Part shown: one piece after another, positions 1 to 8,591 of the stretch | Numbering within the stretch: the stretch's first letter is position 1 | Layout: each line of letters opens with the position of its first letter | DNA from: an uncultured bacterium | GTDB taxonomy: Bacteria > Verrucomicrobiota > Kiritimatiellia > RFP12 > UBA1067 | Assembly (NCBI GenBank): GCA_902800055.1 | Contig: CADCCW010000021.1 | Location: 1 to 49,646, forward strand | DNA: 49,646 nucleotides | Direction: 5' to 3' | The notes under the pieces: model-generated | Database searches by the model: none | Seen by the model: only the letters and a program-made list of their open reading frames with translations | Told to the model about the DNA's origin: nothing | Made by a program: the position numbers and the translations under genes

Positions 1-90
1 TACCCTGCCGAATTCCCCGACAGCCTCTGCATCGACATAATGACCGCCGACTACGAGCGCAACGCCATGCCCAAGCCCCCCGCCAAATAA
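1..90 (+). CDS. C-terminal end of an unidentified protein (partial)
   Basis: An open frame enters from the left edge and ends at TAA (88-90), leaving 29 residues that finish in a proline-rich tail (MPKPPAK). I do not recognise the family; the fragment is too short for domain assignment. Base composition is GC-rich like the core genes of the window and unlike the AT-rich glycosyltransferase gene that follows. It could be a spurious frame, since only its end is visible. Confidence 0.4.
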   Translation, partial: YPAEFPDSLCIDIMTADYERNAMPKPPAK

Positions 91-125
91 CCGAATATCG
101 CCCGGCCGAAGGCCGTCCGCGAGAT

Positions 126-199
126 TCGCCCGCGCCGAAGGCGTCGGGTTGGCCGAGGCCAAAGGCCGAGCCGCGAAGCGGTCGCCAGGGCCCGAGCGG
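126..199. repeat. GC-rich three-hairpin cassette, copy 1
   Basis: A roughly 74-bp GC-rich sequence made of three consecutive 4-bp hairpins with 3-nt loops: CGCC-GAA-GGCG (133-143), GGCC-AAA-GGCC (157-167) and CCGC-GAA-GCGG (171-181). A second copy at 15697-15770 differs at about nine positions by eye, and in the middle hairpin the change is compensatory (GGCC/GGCC to GGGC/GCCC). A further GAA-loop hairpin, GGCC-GAA-GGCC, lies just upstream at 104-114. The cassette fills much of the 307-bp gap between the partial gene and the GT61 gene. Confidence 0.7.
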
Positions 200-237
200 A
201 TGCGCTAGCAGGTGTGCACTTTGAGAAAGGGAGAGAA

Positions 238-315
238 ATGAAATACTCGAGGTTGATTCTTGTTGCGGTCGCGGCAATCTCCGCGGCAGTTTGGCCGCTG
301 GGGTATGGACGCTAA
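238..315 (+). pseudogene. 25-codon signal-peptide-like ORF, possible gene remnant
   Basis: An ATG preceded by a good purine-rich ribosome site (GAGAAAGGGAGAGAA) opens a 25-residue frame that reads as a classic export signal: MKYSRL, then a hydrophobic Ala/Val/Ile core, then TAA. Nothing exported follows. The simplest reading is the 5' stump of a secreted-protein gene whose body was lost by the rearrangement that left the GC-rich cassette upstream. A genuine tiny membrane peptide is the alternative. Confidence 0.4.
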
Positions 316-326
316 GGCAAATCTTT

Positions 327-335
327 TGGTATAAT
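327..335 (+). promoter_or_regulatory. Extended -10 promoter before the GT61 gene
   Basis: TGG-TATAAT (TATAAT at 330-335) followed by ACA, with no convincing -35 hexamer. The same TGN-TATAAT-AC form recurs at most promoters in this window. The predicted start (about 342) is next to an ATG at 343 that opens a 31-codon frame ending at 438, two bases before an in-frame ATG (440) of the GT61 gene. A leaderless upstream peptide is therefore possible. Confidence 0.6.
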
Positions 336-397
336 ACAACATATGAAAAGAGGAGAGACAAAACTTGTCTACAAGGCCGTTATAAACTGCGGATGGC

Positions 398-1576
398 ATG
401 CGCTTATTTCGGCATCAGGCATCCTCTACGTTGATTGACATGACGGTGAACCTAGAACGTGTGTCGAAGAATGAGGCCAAGCGTTTGCGGGCAGCGGCTG
501 ACCGCGTTCAGATTGTTGAGCGGCGTCTTGGATGGCGTCGAATTGAGGGTGGAGTCGTTTCATCTGGTCGTCAGAGTTCAGGCATCTTCAAGGATGGAAA
601 AATTTTGCCTGGAACGCATCTGTATCGTGGATGTGGAGGTCAGTTTTTGTCATCAGATGTACATTGTGACGTTATAGATGAAGACGTTGTTTTCCTTGGT
701 GTTTTTCATAGATGTTGGGGACATTGTATAACAGACTGCCTTAAGCATCTCTGGTTCGTTCTTGGCGGGTTGCCCAATGAGTTCTCTGGAATGCGAATGG
801 TGTATTGCACATACGATTGCCAGGAGGAATTGCCGGATAATCTTTTTGAAATGCTTTCATTCCTTGGCATTGAACTTAATAGCGCAATGAGAATTGACCA
901 GCCAACGCGGTTCCGTTCGGTGATAATTCCTGACGAGTGTTTTTATGTTCCCGAGTCAGAAGACACTCTCTTTCGATATATGACGCCTGAATTTGGTCTT
1001 CTCATTGAACGCCTTATTGATGCAGTTGGTGTTGATCGCTCAGGAAGACCACATCGCAGGGTTTTCTTTTCAACCACACATTTTCATTTTTGGGATTATG
1101 GCGCAGAGGATTTTGATGTTGCGTTTAATAATGCTGGTTATGAAGTAGTGTTCCCCGAACGACTTCACTTTGCAGAGATGGTTCGTTTATTGAATGAGAC
1201 TAGTATTTTTGCTTCACTAGATGGGTCATGCGCGCATAACTCGATATTTCTCCGCAAGGAATCACAGTTAATCATTGTTCGAAAATCCCGTGAGATATTC
1301 TGGCATCAGCATGATATTAACTTGTTGCGCAATTTATCCGTTACGTATGTAGATGCTTTTATTTATGCCTCAATCCTTTTATACGAACCTAATGCGCCAA
1401 AGAGAGGGCCTTTTTTCGTATGGATAAACAGCAAGATGGCTGATGTTCTTGGATGCAAGCCGACGCTGCCTGTGCTCAATATCATTAAATTCTTGTGTTG
1501 GGGCATAACGTTACATTTTGGTCACAAGTATGGAGAATGGCGGAGGAACCGCGCAAGACACATTAGCATGAGATAA
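398..1576 (+). CDS. Glycosyltransferase family 61 (DUF563-like) protein
   Basis: Predicted 392-residue cytoplasmic glycosyltransferase of the GT61/DUF563 type, likely transferring a sugar onto a cell-surface glycan. The recognisable part is the C-terminal segment around residues 260-300, where SLDGSCAHNSIFLR followed by a hydrophobic strand matches the family's H-x-A-x-L-x-N region; an upstream HRCWGHCITDCLKHLW block (about residues 105-120) resembles the family's N-terminal conserved region. The start is uncertain: ATG 398 has no clear ribosome site and ATG 440 (MTVNLERV) is equally plausible. The gene is clearly AT-richer than most of the window, as is the convergent FkbM gene, which suggests recent acquisition. 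It converges with the FkbM gene with a 52-bp gap. Confidence 0.75.
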   Translation: MRLFRHQASSTLIDMTVNLERVSKNEAKRLRAAADRVQIVERRLGWRRIEGGVVSSGRQSSGIFKDGKILPGTHLYRGCGGQFLSSDVHCDVIDEDVVFLGVFHRCWGHCITDCLKHLWFVLGGLPNEFSGMRMVYCTYDCQEELPDNLFEMLSFLGIELNSAMRIDQPTRFRSVIIPDECFYVPESEDTLFRYMTPEFGLLIERLIDAVGVDRSGRPHRRVFFSTTHFHFWDYGAEDFDVAFNNAGYEVVFPERLHFAEMVRLLNETSIFASLDGSCAHNSIFLRKESQLIIVRKSREIFWHQHDINLLRNLSVTYVDAFIYASILLYEPNAPKRGPFFVWINSKMADVLGCKPTLPVLNIIKFLCWGITLHFGHKYGEWRRNRARHISMR

Positions 1577-1628
1577 CGATGATTTTAGGGTTGGAATTGC
1601 TGCTCGGCAGTGCAGGTGAGTAATATTT

Positions 1629-2582
1629 TCAGTAGTTTTGGGCATAGATAACGCCGTGCCTGAAGTATGGATAGTGGATTCCGTTTAGTTGATAGGGAAG
1701 CATGTATCCGTCGGAGAATCGCGTTTTATATCCCATGCCCTTAAGCAATGCTTCAATTGCCTGCGCGTCGTCTTGCCGGTGGTAGGTGCAGCAACTCAAT
1801 TTTACCTTTGCTGATTTAAAGAAATCGTCATTTCCTTTGATTACGGTTTTTTCATATCCTTCGATGTCCATCTTGACAAAGAAGTGTGATGTTTTAATTA
1901 AATCTGTATCAATGGCGTCAATCAGCTTTGTGGACATTTTGTTGGTCTTGTCATCGACAAGTTTCTTTACCAATATGCATTTGTCATTGTAAGGCGCGAA
2001 TGTGCGTTCCAATGGGCGGTGCCATTTGTGAAGATATTCAAACAGGTAAGCTTTTGACACTTTGGAGATGCAGTCAAGGGCAAATATGGCCTCGGCACAA
2101 CCGACATCTAGAAGTATGTCGCCATTTTCAACTTTGAAGTTATTGTCCTGATAACAATGTGGAGACTTGGAGAGAATGCCGGTCCCTAGCAAGCCTTCGC
2201 GCTCGACAAGATATTTGTAGTATTCAACAGCTTCATTGCAAGTGGGACCATGATTGAGGAAAAGCCTAGCGCCATTTGTGTGTACAACATACGGGAGTCC
2301 ACTTTCAATGCCGGATTGCACTTTGTCGGTATGGTGATTATCTCCGGCAATAGGATATGGGAATACAATGTTGGGAAGTTGGTCGAGTGGGATATTCTCA
2401 ATGAATGTACACTCGTCAGTGAACATCGCCCTTATTTCATGTGGAAGAGAAAGGACTGAATTTCGTAGTAGAGCAACATCGTTTTCGTATTGTGAACGAT
2501 TGCGAAAGTAGAGAAGATTGTAAACGAGCGTTTGCCATTTTGACAATGCATCGCTTAAGTGGGATATAGTTCGATAGTGCAT
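1629..2582 (-). CDS. FkbM-family SAM-dependent methyltransferase
   Basis: 317-residue protein with an unassigned N-terminal half and a C-terminal FkbM methyltransferase domain. SAM motif I is ILLDVGCAEAIFAL (about residues 175-190), and the family-typical KMDIEGYEKTVIKG block (about residues 238-251) precedes a strand-helix ending at GMGY. In surface-polysaccharide loci such proteins usually O-methylate sugars. It starts 10 bases after the stop of the upstream flippase gene on the same strand, so the two are probably one transcript from the promoter at about 4000. Composition is AT-rich compared with the housekeeping genes, like the GT61 gene it faces. Confidence 0.85.
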   Translation of the reverse strand: MHYRTISHLSDALSKWQTLVYNLLYFRNRSQYENDVALLRNSVLSLPHEIRAMFTDECTFIENIPLDQLPNIVFPYPIAGDNHHTDKVQSGIESGLPYVVHTNGARLFLNHGPTCNEAVEYYKYLVEREGLLGTGILSKSPHCYQDNNFKVENGDILLDVGCAEAIFALDCISKVSKAYLFEYLHKWHRPLERTFAPYNDKCILVKKLVDDKTNKMSTKLIDAIDTDLIKTSHFFVKMDIEGYEKTVIKGNDDFFKSAKVKLSCCTYHRQDDAQAIEALLKGMGYKTRFSDGYMLPYQLNGIHYPYFRHGVIYAQNY

Positions 2583-2591
2583 GGTTGGTTG

Positions 2592-3947
2592 TTAGGTTGA
2601 GGGATTGGGTAGATAATTACGCTGTTTACGTAGCGCATCAATCAATGTGAAAGTAATCCGAATAGCATGAGCTATGAACTGGAACCAGATGATGTTGCGC
2701 AGAGTCGCGAGTTTTACAGAACCCATCCAGTCAACGATAGATGAAGGAAGGATGCCGTAGAAGAATGTGTAGCCGGTGAAGGAGACCAGCACAATTGATT
2801 GGAGGATTATCAAAGGCACTCCATACCACAGGAAACCAAAACGCTCTTTGGCGATTTCGTGATTGGTGAAGTTGCTCCATAGTTGTCCAAGCACAAGGGT
2901 CGCGCACAAGATGGCCATGTCAGTAGAGAATCCTGAATATGGTGCGGACGTCGGCAGAAGGTTGAGGATGAAGCCGCCGAAGAAGTAGAGCCCAGCGGTG
3001 GCCACGGCGCCAAACGCAATAGTGCCTAGGTTGGCATGGAGCAGTATTCTGTTGGTCTGCTTGCCTTGGGTGTGAGCCTCGGCAACGAGTGGAAACATTA
3101 CCAACGCCATTGTTACTCCGGCGTAGGTGCCGAGTTCGGCAAAGCGGGAAATCATGTAGTAGGCGGCTGATTCAGTGTCGGGGAGACGTTGGCGGATAAT
3201 TATTGCGAGCAGTGCGGCGTAGGGACCGCCAGTGAGGAACCATATTGAGACGCATCCGAGGTACTTGAGGATTTTTCGCGTTTCACCTTTCCAGAATGGA
3301 ACAGCTTTGATTTCTGAGCGTAGTTCTTTGCGGAGGCTGAAGCTTGCCCAGCCGATTGTGAAAAGCGGTGCGGCAATCTGCCCGAGCATATAGCCCGAAA
3401 GCGCGCGGAAGGGGATGGCGACAAGCATTGTGACGAGCCGGATTGGTGCTGATAGCAAATTCTGTATGGTTAGCGCGTTGAACTTCTTTAGCCCCTGAAG
3501 CGCGTTGGAGAACACTGGCGTCACTGCTCCGATAAGTCCATAGGCGACGATGAGAATGCCGAGAGAGCCGGAGACGATGCGGATGCGCTCGAAGAACATT
3601 GGCAGGATAACAAGCGAGAGGAGCGAGCTGACGACGACGAAAATCGCGGAGGCGCTGATGAACCAGCGGAGAAGGGATTTGACCTTGCCGATTTCGCCAA
3701 GCGCCTGATAGCGATTAAGGAATTTGGTGTAGACGGTGACGAGGATCGTGATCGGGAGTCCGAATACGCCGGCGAAGTTGGTGAGTGCCAGCACCGCGCC
3801 GAGCTCTTCCTGGGGAACGTACTTCGGCACTAGCCACAGGCCCACGAAGGCATTGATCAAGTCTCCGCAGCGAAGCGCGGCGAAGAGCAGCAGCGAATAC
3901 CACCAGAAATCGCCGAGCCGGGCGTGGAGCTTGGAGAGCAGATGCAT
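2592..3947 (-). CDS. Wzx-like polysaccharide flippase (MOP superfamily)
   Basis: 451-residue integral membrane protein with about a dozen hydrophobic helices in two halves separated by a short polar stretch near residues 205-225, as in O-antigen/teichoic-acid flippases. It would move lipid-linked glycan across the inner membrane. The N-terminus (WWYSLLLFAALRCGDLINAFVGLWLVP by reading, helix 1) lacks a cleavable signal. ATG at 3947 follows a 46-nt leader from an extended -10 at 4000-4005. The promoter is back to back with that of the RgpF-like gene at 4063, so the two arms of the surface-polymer locus diverge from one 115-bp region. Confidence 0.8.
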   Translation of the reverse strand: MHLLSKLHARLGDFWWYSLLLFAALRCGDLINAFVGLWLVPKYVPQEELGAVLALTNFAGVFGLPITILVTVYTKFLNRYQALGEIGKVKSLLRWFISASAIFVVVSSLLSLVILPMFFERIRIVSGSLGILIVAYGLIGAVTPVFSNALQGLKKFNALTIQNLLSAPIRLVTMLVAIPFRALSGYMLGQIAAPLFTIGWASFSLRKELRSEIKAVPFWKGETRKILKYLGCVSIWFLTGGPYAALLAIIIRQRLPDTESAAYYMISRFAELGTYAGVTMALVMFPLVAEAHTQGKQTNRILLHANLGTIAFGAVATAGLYFFGGFILNLLPTSAPYSGFSTDMAILCATLVLGQLWSNFTNHEIAKERFGFLWYGVPLIILQSIVLVSFTGYTFFYGILPSSIVDWMGSVKLATLRNIIWFQFIAHAIRITFTLIDALRKQRNYLPNPST

Positions 3948-3999
3948 CTATCTATGTTTTCTATGGCAACCGCGGCTACCGTAACCACGATTGCCGTGA

Positions 4000-4008
4000 A
4001 TTATACCA
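4000..4008 (-). promoter_or_regulatory. Extended -10 promoter for the flippase/FkbM operon
   Basis: On the minus strand the sequence reads TATGG-TATAAT-TCA, with TATAAT complementary to 4000-4005. The start would be near 3993, giving a leader of about 46 nt before ATG 3947. No good -35 hexamer is visible. Confidence 0.6.
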
Positions 4009-4044
4009 TATTTTGGGAGGAAACGGCATTGGCAGGGCATAATT

Positions 4045-4053
4045 TGGTATAAT
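4045..4053 (+). promoter_or_regulatory. Extended -10 promoter, apparently leaderless gene
   Basis: TGG-TATAAT-ACA (TATAAT 4048-4053) lies only 9 nt before the ATG at 4063. The expected start (about 4060-4061) leaves at most 2-3 nt of leader, so the RgpF-like gene is probably translated from a leaderless mRNA. Confidence 0.6.
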
Positions 4054-4062
4054 ACACATCAA

Positions 4063-4893
4063 ATGCGAATCACGCGCGTAGTTTTGCACATGCATGTCTT
4101 CAATCTCGAGGTGCTGCCCGAGATTGCCACTGCCGCCTTGAATCTCAAGCTGGCGGTAGGCAAGGACAACCTGCGCGCGGTCGTCACCTATCCAGAGGGA
4201 CGGTCAGACATTGAGGCGGCCGCGCGCGCCGCGGCGCCAGACTGCGACTGTCATTTCGCCGCCGTGCCAAATCGCGGGTACGACATCGGTCCATTTGTCT
4301 GCGAGGTGCTGAACAAGGAGGATCTCAGCGGCTTTGACCTAGTGGCAAAATTGCACACCAAGCGCGATCTCGACACTTGGATTAATTTCCGTAAGTTCTC
4401 TGGCCCGGAATGGAGAAGGGAGCTGTTGCGTCCATTTTCGGCCGATCCTTGGGCGGCTAAGCGAGTGATGAAGGCGTTCGCGCGGTGGCCTGAATTCGGC
4501 TTTGCGACCGGGCATGGCGTAATCAACTACTGCGCCACGGACGGGACGGCCGAGGCGTTAGAGGTAAAGTCTTGGCTTGAGCGGGAGTTCTCACTGCACG
4601 TGCGGCATCCGGTGATAGCGCCAGGATCGATCTTCATTGCGCGGTCGAAGGTGTTTCTTCCGTTTGTCGGAAAGTTCTCGTGGGATGATTTTGTCGCAGT
4701 GACGGAGCGAAATGCGCACCGCGAGTATGGCCTGGCATCGCGGCTCGAACGCGCGTTCACGATGGCGGCGGATGCAATGGGCATGGTGGTGTCGGAAGGG
4801 GTGAAGTCGCCGCGGCAGGCGATGCTTGGCTACGCCGTGCAGTCCGCATGGTTCCGTACCTTGAGGCTACTGACAAAGGCGGTGGGAAGATGA
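4063..4893 (+). CDS. RgpF-like (rhamnan synthesis protein F family) glycan protein
   Basis: 276-residue protein resembling the RgpF family of polysaccharide-assembly proteins. Family features visible are NRGYDIGPFV (about residues 69-78), which matches the conserved N-R-G-x-D-I-x-P block, and KLHTKRD (about residues 94-100). RgpF-family proteins help build rhamnose-glucose polymers and often carry glycosyltransferase-like domains; the exact substrate here cannot be told. There is no room for a ribosome site after the promoter, so initiation is likely leaderless. The stop codon overlaps the next gene's start as ATGA (4890-4893), indicating translational coupling. Confidence 0.75.
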   Translation: MRITRVVLHMHVFNLEVLPEIATAALNLKLAVGKDNLRAVVTYPEGRSDIEAAARAAAPDCDCHFAAVPNRGYDIGPFVCEVLNKEDLSGFDLVAKLHTKRDLDTWINFRKFSGPEWRRELLRPFSADPWAAKRVMKAFARWPEFGFATGHGVINYCATDGTAEALEVKSWLEREFSLHVRHPVIAPGSIFIARSKVFLPFVGKFSWDDFVAVTERNAHREYGLASRLERAFTMAADAMGMVVSEGVKSPRQAMLGYAVQSAWFRTLRLLTKAVGR

Positions 4894-5618
4894 CTGCGAA
4901 TCTTGAGAACGAGGTGACCGTACTCGCCTATCATTTCTGGGACGATCAAGGATATGATGCGGCGTTTGAGCGGCTTGCGCTGGCAGTGCGCGAGACGTGG
5001 CGTCATTGTGGACGACTGAAGACAGTGCTGGTTGTGAACAAGTCGATGCCGTGCGTCGAGGCATTTGCCGCGGATAACCGCGAGGTAGAGGTCCAGGTTG
5101 AGCCTTCGCTCGTCCCGGGCGACATCAATACGATGAGCGCCGACTGCAACTCGAAGCTGTGGACGCGGTTCTCGACGCCATACGTGCTTGTCATCCAGGC
5201 TGACGGCTATCCGCTCCGCGGCGGTTTGGAGGAGTTCGTCGGCAAATACGACTTCATCGGCGCGCCGTATGTGCGCGACTCTTGGTGGAAGAACCTTGTC
5301 TGCCGCGTGCTGAACTACTGGGTGCAGAACGGCGGATTCTCGCTGCGCTCGCGGCGGATATGCGAGGCGGCAGCTAAGTACTGGAACGGCAAATACGCGG
5401 CGAAGGGGTGGTTCCCCGATGCGACCGAAGATCTCTATTACACCAAGTTCCTGCCGCTGCATGAACGCGAATACCGCCGATCGTTCCGGTTGGCGACGAA
5501 TCGCGAATCGTTGAGGTTTTCGTGGGATGCGCTGGTGCCTATCCCCAAGCCAGAGACATTGCCATTTGGGTTTCATCGCATGATTTCGAAGGAGGCTTTG
5601 CTGGGAAATGAAGCTTAG
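4890..5618 (+). CDS. DUF5672-like glycosyltransferase-type protein
   Basis: 242-residue protein starting at the ATG that overlaps the upstream stop (ATGA), preceded by GGTGGGAAG. An upstream in-frame ATG at 4848 is less likely because it would overlap the previous gene by 46 bases. The core reads VLVIQADGYPL, then YDFIGAPYVRD, NGGFSLRSRR, ATEDLYYTK and PFGFHRM, the ordered signature I associate with DUF5672 proteins. These look like GT-A-type transferases with a D-x-D-like QADGY site and are common in O-antigen loci. It overlaps the next gene by 11 bases, so it belongs to a tight three-gene unit. Confidence 0.75.
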   Translation: MTANLENEVTVLAYHFWDDQGYDAAFERLALAVRETWRHCGRLKTVLVVNKSMPCVEAFAADNREVEVQVEPSLVPGDINTMSADCNSKLWTRFSTPYVLVIQADGYPLRGGLEEFVGKYDFIGAPYVRDSWWKNLVCRVLNYWVQNGGFSLRSRRICEAAAKYWNGKYAAKGWFPDATEDLYYTKFLPLHEREYRRSFRLATNRESLRFSWDALVPIPKPETLPFGFHRMISKEALLGNEA

Positions 5619-6897
5619 CGAGAGATTGAGCGGAATCGCCGCGCGGTTAAGGCGGTGGGGCCTGAAAGGGGTGTGCGAGTGGGCGGTCAAGAAGGTCCGC
5701 ATGGCGAGGAACCGCCAGTTCATCGTCGCCAATGCGCGTCGTCATGGCGACACTGTGCCAGTCCGCGGCATAACGGTGGTGGGTCCGTTGACTCAGTCGT
5801 GGAGCATGAGCAAGACCCTGCGTGACTTTGTGATAAGGCTTAGGGAGTGCGGAGTGCCGTGCCAGACCTTCGACACCGGCGTGATCAGCGAGAACGTAGC
5901 CAAGGGTGACTTCGATGGGTTGCTTACTCCCCGCGGCGAATTTGACGCGAGGAAGTTCTCGGTTGTGGTCGAGCTACACTACAGCACGTTTCCGAAGGGG
6001 CTGGGACCAAAGTGCGGAAGACTGTGCTTCTGGGAGGCCGAAAAGGCGTTTCCAGAATTCAGTCCCGATCCGTTGTCGTCTGATTTCTTCCTTACGATGT
6101 CGGACTTCAACCACGACGCGATTGGGAAGGCGTTCAAGGAATCCGGCTTCCCGGTCAGGAAGGTGCTGTACCCGCTTTTGCAGGTGCCGCGGCCGTTTCC
6201 GGGAGCGGACGAGGTGCGCAGGAAATATTCGCTGCCAGAGGACGCATTCGTTGTGTTTTCCAATTTCGACCTTGGCTCGTTCCATCGCAAGAACCCGCTC
6301 GGGATGGTGAGGGCGTTCGCCGCGGCGTTTGTGGATGCCAAAGATGCATGGCTGGTCTTCAAAGTCAACCATGCCGGCGAATTCGGGAAGGAGCTTGCGG
6401 AGATCGAGTCGCTTGCCGCGGAGCTTGGGGTCGGGGAAAGGTTGAGGATTATTTCCGCATATATTCCTCAGCCAGACATCTACGCGCTCACAAACGCCGC
6501 GGACGTCTACATCTCGCTGAACCGTGGCGAAGGGTTCGGACTTGGGATCGCAGAGGCGATGTCGCTCCGGAAGCCGGTGGTTATAACGGACTTTGGAGCT
6601 CCGCTCGAGTTCTGCACCAAAGACAATGCCATGCTGGTTCCATTTAGGCGCGTCGCGATCAAGGAGGGTGAATACTTCATGAAGGCTGAGTCCTGGCCAG
6701 AGCCGGACGTCGATGCCGCCGCGAAGTTCCTGCGTTCGCTTTACGAGGACCCTAGTCTTCGCCAACGTATCGGCGAATGCGCGGAGAAGACGATTGCATC
6801 ACATTTTTCTGACGAGAGCTTTAGGCGTTCGATTGAAACAATTGTTCAGGAATTCGTCAGCGCAGAGAATGGCCGTGCCATTCCCGAATATACTTAG
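5608..6897 (+). CDS. GT4-type glycosyltransferase
   Basis: 429-residue protein with a C-terminal GT-B fold domain of the glycosyltransferase group 1 type. Visible landmarks are SNFDLGSFHRKNP near the donor-domain start, ADVYISLNRGEGFGLGIAEAM (about residues 302-322) containing the E-G-F-G-L-x-x-x-E-A-M nucleotide-sugar motif, and KPVVITDFGAPLEF just after. It likely adds a sugar from an NDP-sugar donor to the growing surface glycan. ATG 5608 sits inside the end of the upstream gene, so translation is probably coupled. The gene converges on the TagF-like gene with a 55-bp gap that holds a small 5-bp hairpin (CGGCA-TAG-TGCCG, 6924-6936) lacking a T-tract. Confidence 0.85.
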   Translation: MKLSERLSGIAARLRRWGLKGVCEWAVKKVRMARNRQFIVANARRHGDTVPVRGITVVGPLTQSWSMSKTLRDFVIRLRECGVPCQTFDTGVISENVAKGDFDGLLTPRGEFDARKFSVVVELHYSTFPKGLGPKCGRLCFWEAEKAFPEFSPDPLSSDFFLTMSDFNHDAIGKAFKESGFPVRKVLYPLLQVPRPFPGADEVRRKYSLPEDAFVVFSNFDLGSFHRKNPLGMVRAFAAAFVDAKDAWLVFKVNHAGEFGKELAEIESLAAELGVGERLRIISAYIPQPDIYALTNAADVYISLNRGEGFGLGIAEAMSLRKPVVITDFGAPLEFCTKDNAMLVPFRRVAIKEGEYFMKAESWPEPDVDAAAKFLRSLYEDPSLRQRIGECAEKTIASHFSDESFRRSIETIVQEFVSAENGRAIPEYT

Positions 6898-6952
6898 CCG
6901 TTACATTCTGCTAGATGTGATTGCGGCATAGTGCCGATGATAAGTCATTGTT

Positions 6953-8563
6953 TTAATCCTGCATGACAGGTTTCAAAATTTTTGATTTTAGCATGTTTAT
7001 GGCAGCTTGAGCTGCGCGTGGGTGATTGACCATGACTTTTGTGGCGAACGCGTCCCGCTCGGGTTTCATGGGGTCGTTCCCGCCAATGATGACTTCTTCG
7101 ATGAATTTGACAATGTCTGATTCCTGGTATGCCTTGTAGCAGTTCTCTATGCACTCTTGGCCAAATGGCGTGAATGCCCGTTTGGAATCGTCCTTGGATT
7201 TGAGCATGTAGCATTGCGGCTTGCCGGTATAGAAATATTCGGCAAGGAAGGAGCCGCAGTCCTGAATAAGGCCGTCGCTCATGGCGAATTCGCCCATGTA
7301 CTCCCCAGTGCTTATTGAGGCATTCTTCCACGAGGCCATTTTTTGAAAGTAGGCATCCGTTCGTTTCTTGCCCCATTTGGCCGAATTCTCAAGCGCGGCG
7401 CGTAGATATGGGTGAGGACGGAACACGAAATCAATGTCTGGGTACTTCCCAGGCAGCGTGGCAAAAAGTTCCGAGTACTTAAGGAAGTTGGATATGGCGA
7501 GAGAGTCGTTGAAGCCTCCCTTGAAGGAATGGTGGGGCGCGATGATGACGCGCTTGCGTTTCTTTGCGTAGTTGTCGGAAGTGTGAAGCGCAAGGTCATC
7601 CATCTTGAAGTATCCAGTGACATAGGCGTTGCTGCCATGTGAAGCGGATAGACGAGAAAATTCCTGTAAGGCAGATTCGCTTTCGAGCAGAACCCGCCAG
7701 AAGTTGGCGAATACTTCGTGACGATAGTAGCCTATCCCATATTGGGTGACATTGTAGGAATAGTTCGCATAAAGCGAGAGGACGCTCTTGTTCAGATCCC
7801 AGCCGGGATTGTAGCGCATGTCCGAGAGCGCGTATGGCGTGGAATAGAAGACGAAGTCGGCGTCGTCTAGATAGTCCGTCCACTTGCCGTCCTTTGCCTT
7901 AGAGGCTTTTGTCACGCGCCTATTGCCAAATGTCGCGGAAAGGTCGGCATAGCAAGTCTCCATGGCGGATTCGGTTTTTGTGCGGTCGCTAAAGTCAGGG
8001 ATGACCACTATCTCTGGGTCAAACAACTCATCTGCAACCATCGCCTCAAAGACGGGGCGCGATTGGAATATTGAGGCGTTGAAGACGAAGAATTTTACCT
8101 TGATGCAGCCTCTGGCGCGGATCCTCGATTGAATTTCTTTGAGTTTGCGTTGTCGGTCGGATTCAAGAGTTTCAAATGAGAAATTGGCATGTGAAGTGCA
8201 TCCGGTTCTCTTGCCGCCGTTCGCGGCCAGGTCGCGGTAGGAGATCACATATCCATGTTTCTTGCCGTATCTTTCGTAGTGGGCGAGAGGACTGATTAGA
8301 AGGGGGTTAATGCCGTGAATTTCGGTATACTCTGCGCCAATAAAATTGCGGGATGGATTTTGCCCTCCCCAGTCGTCGACGATATACGCAGTTGCAGGGT
8401 CGTAGTCCTCGGTCAGGTTGCTTTGAAAGGCATACCATTCGCGGTCGAAGAATTTCGACTGCTCCACGATGCGCCGGTCTCGAAGTACACGGAACGCCTG
8501 CAACAGCGTTCGGGGATGCACAACGCATCTGAAAGCGATGTTAAATAATCTCGAAACCTTCAT
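6953..8563 (-). CDS. TagF-like CDP-glycerol glycerophosphotransferase
   Basis: 536-residue protein. The C-terminal half carries the CDP-glycerol:poly(glycerophosphate) transferase signature: IIAPHHSF (about residues 335-345), FVFRPHPYLR (about 376-385) and SDGLIQDCGSFLAEYFYTGKP (about 425-445), matching the family's P-H, R-x-H-P and S-D-x-S-S blocks. The N-terminal part (FFDREWYAFQ ... PLAHYERYGKKHGY, residues 38-105) resembles a small domain often found in front of surface-glycan transferases. With the TagD-like gene immediately upstream, it suggests a phosphoglycerol polymer or decoration. It is the last gene of a minus-strand set with a 28-bp gap to the TagD-like gene. Confidence 0.8.
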   Translation of the reverse strand: MKVSRLFNIAFRCVVHPRTLLQAFRVLRDRRIVEQSKFFDREWYAFQSNLTEDYDPATAYIVDDWGGQNPSRNFIGAEYTEIHGINPLLISPLAHYERYGKKHGYVISYRDLAANGGKRTGCTSHANFSFETLESDRQRKLKEIQSRIRARGCIKVKFFVFNASIFQSRPVFEAMVADELFDPEIVVIPDFSDRTKTESAMETCYADLSATFGNRRVTKASKAKDGKWTDYLDDADFVFYSTPYALSDMRYNPGWDLNKSVLSLYANYSYNVTQYGIGYYRHEVFANFWRVLLESESALQEFSRLSASHGSNAYVTGYFKMDDLALHTSDNYAKKRKRVIIAPHHSFKGGFNDSLAISNFLKYSELFATLPGKYPDIDFVFRPHPYLRAALENSAKWGKKRTDAYFQKMASWKNASISTGEYMGEFAMSDGLIQDCGSFLAEYFYTGKPQCYMLKSKDDSKRAFTPFGQECIENCYKAYQESDIVKFIEEVIIGGNDPMKPERDAFATKVMVNHPRAAQAAINMLKSKILKPVMQD

Positions 8564-8591
8564 TGTGCGGTTGTACTGTCATGTCAAGGAT

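Noticed and set aside
6898..6952. Bidirectional intrinsic terminator between the GT4 and TagF-like genes
   Set aside because: The CGGCA-TAG-TGCCG hairpin has a 5-bp stem and no T-tract, too weak to call.
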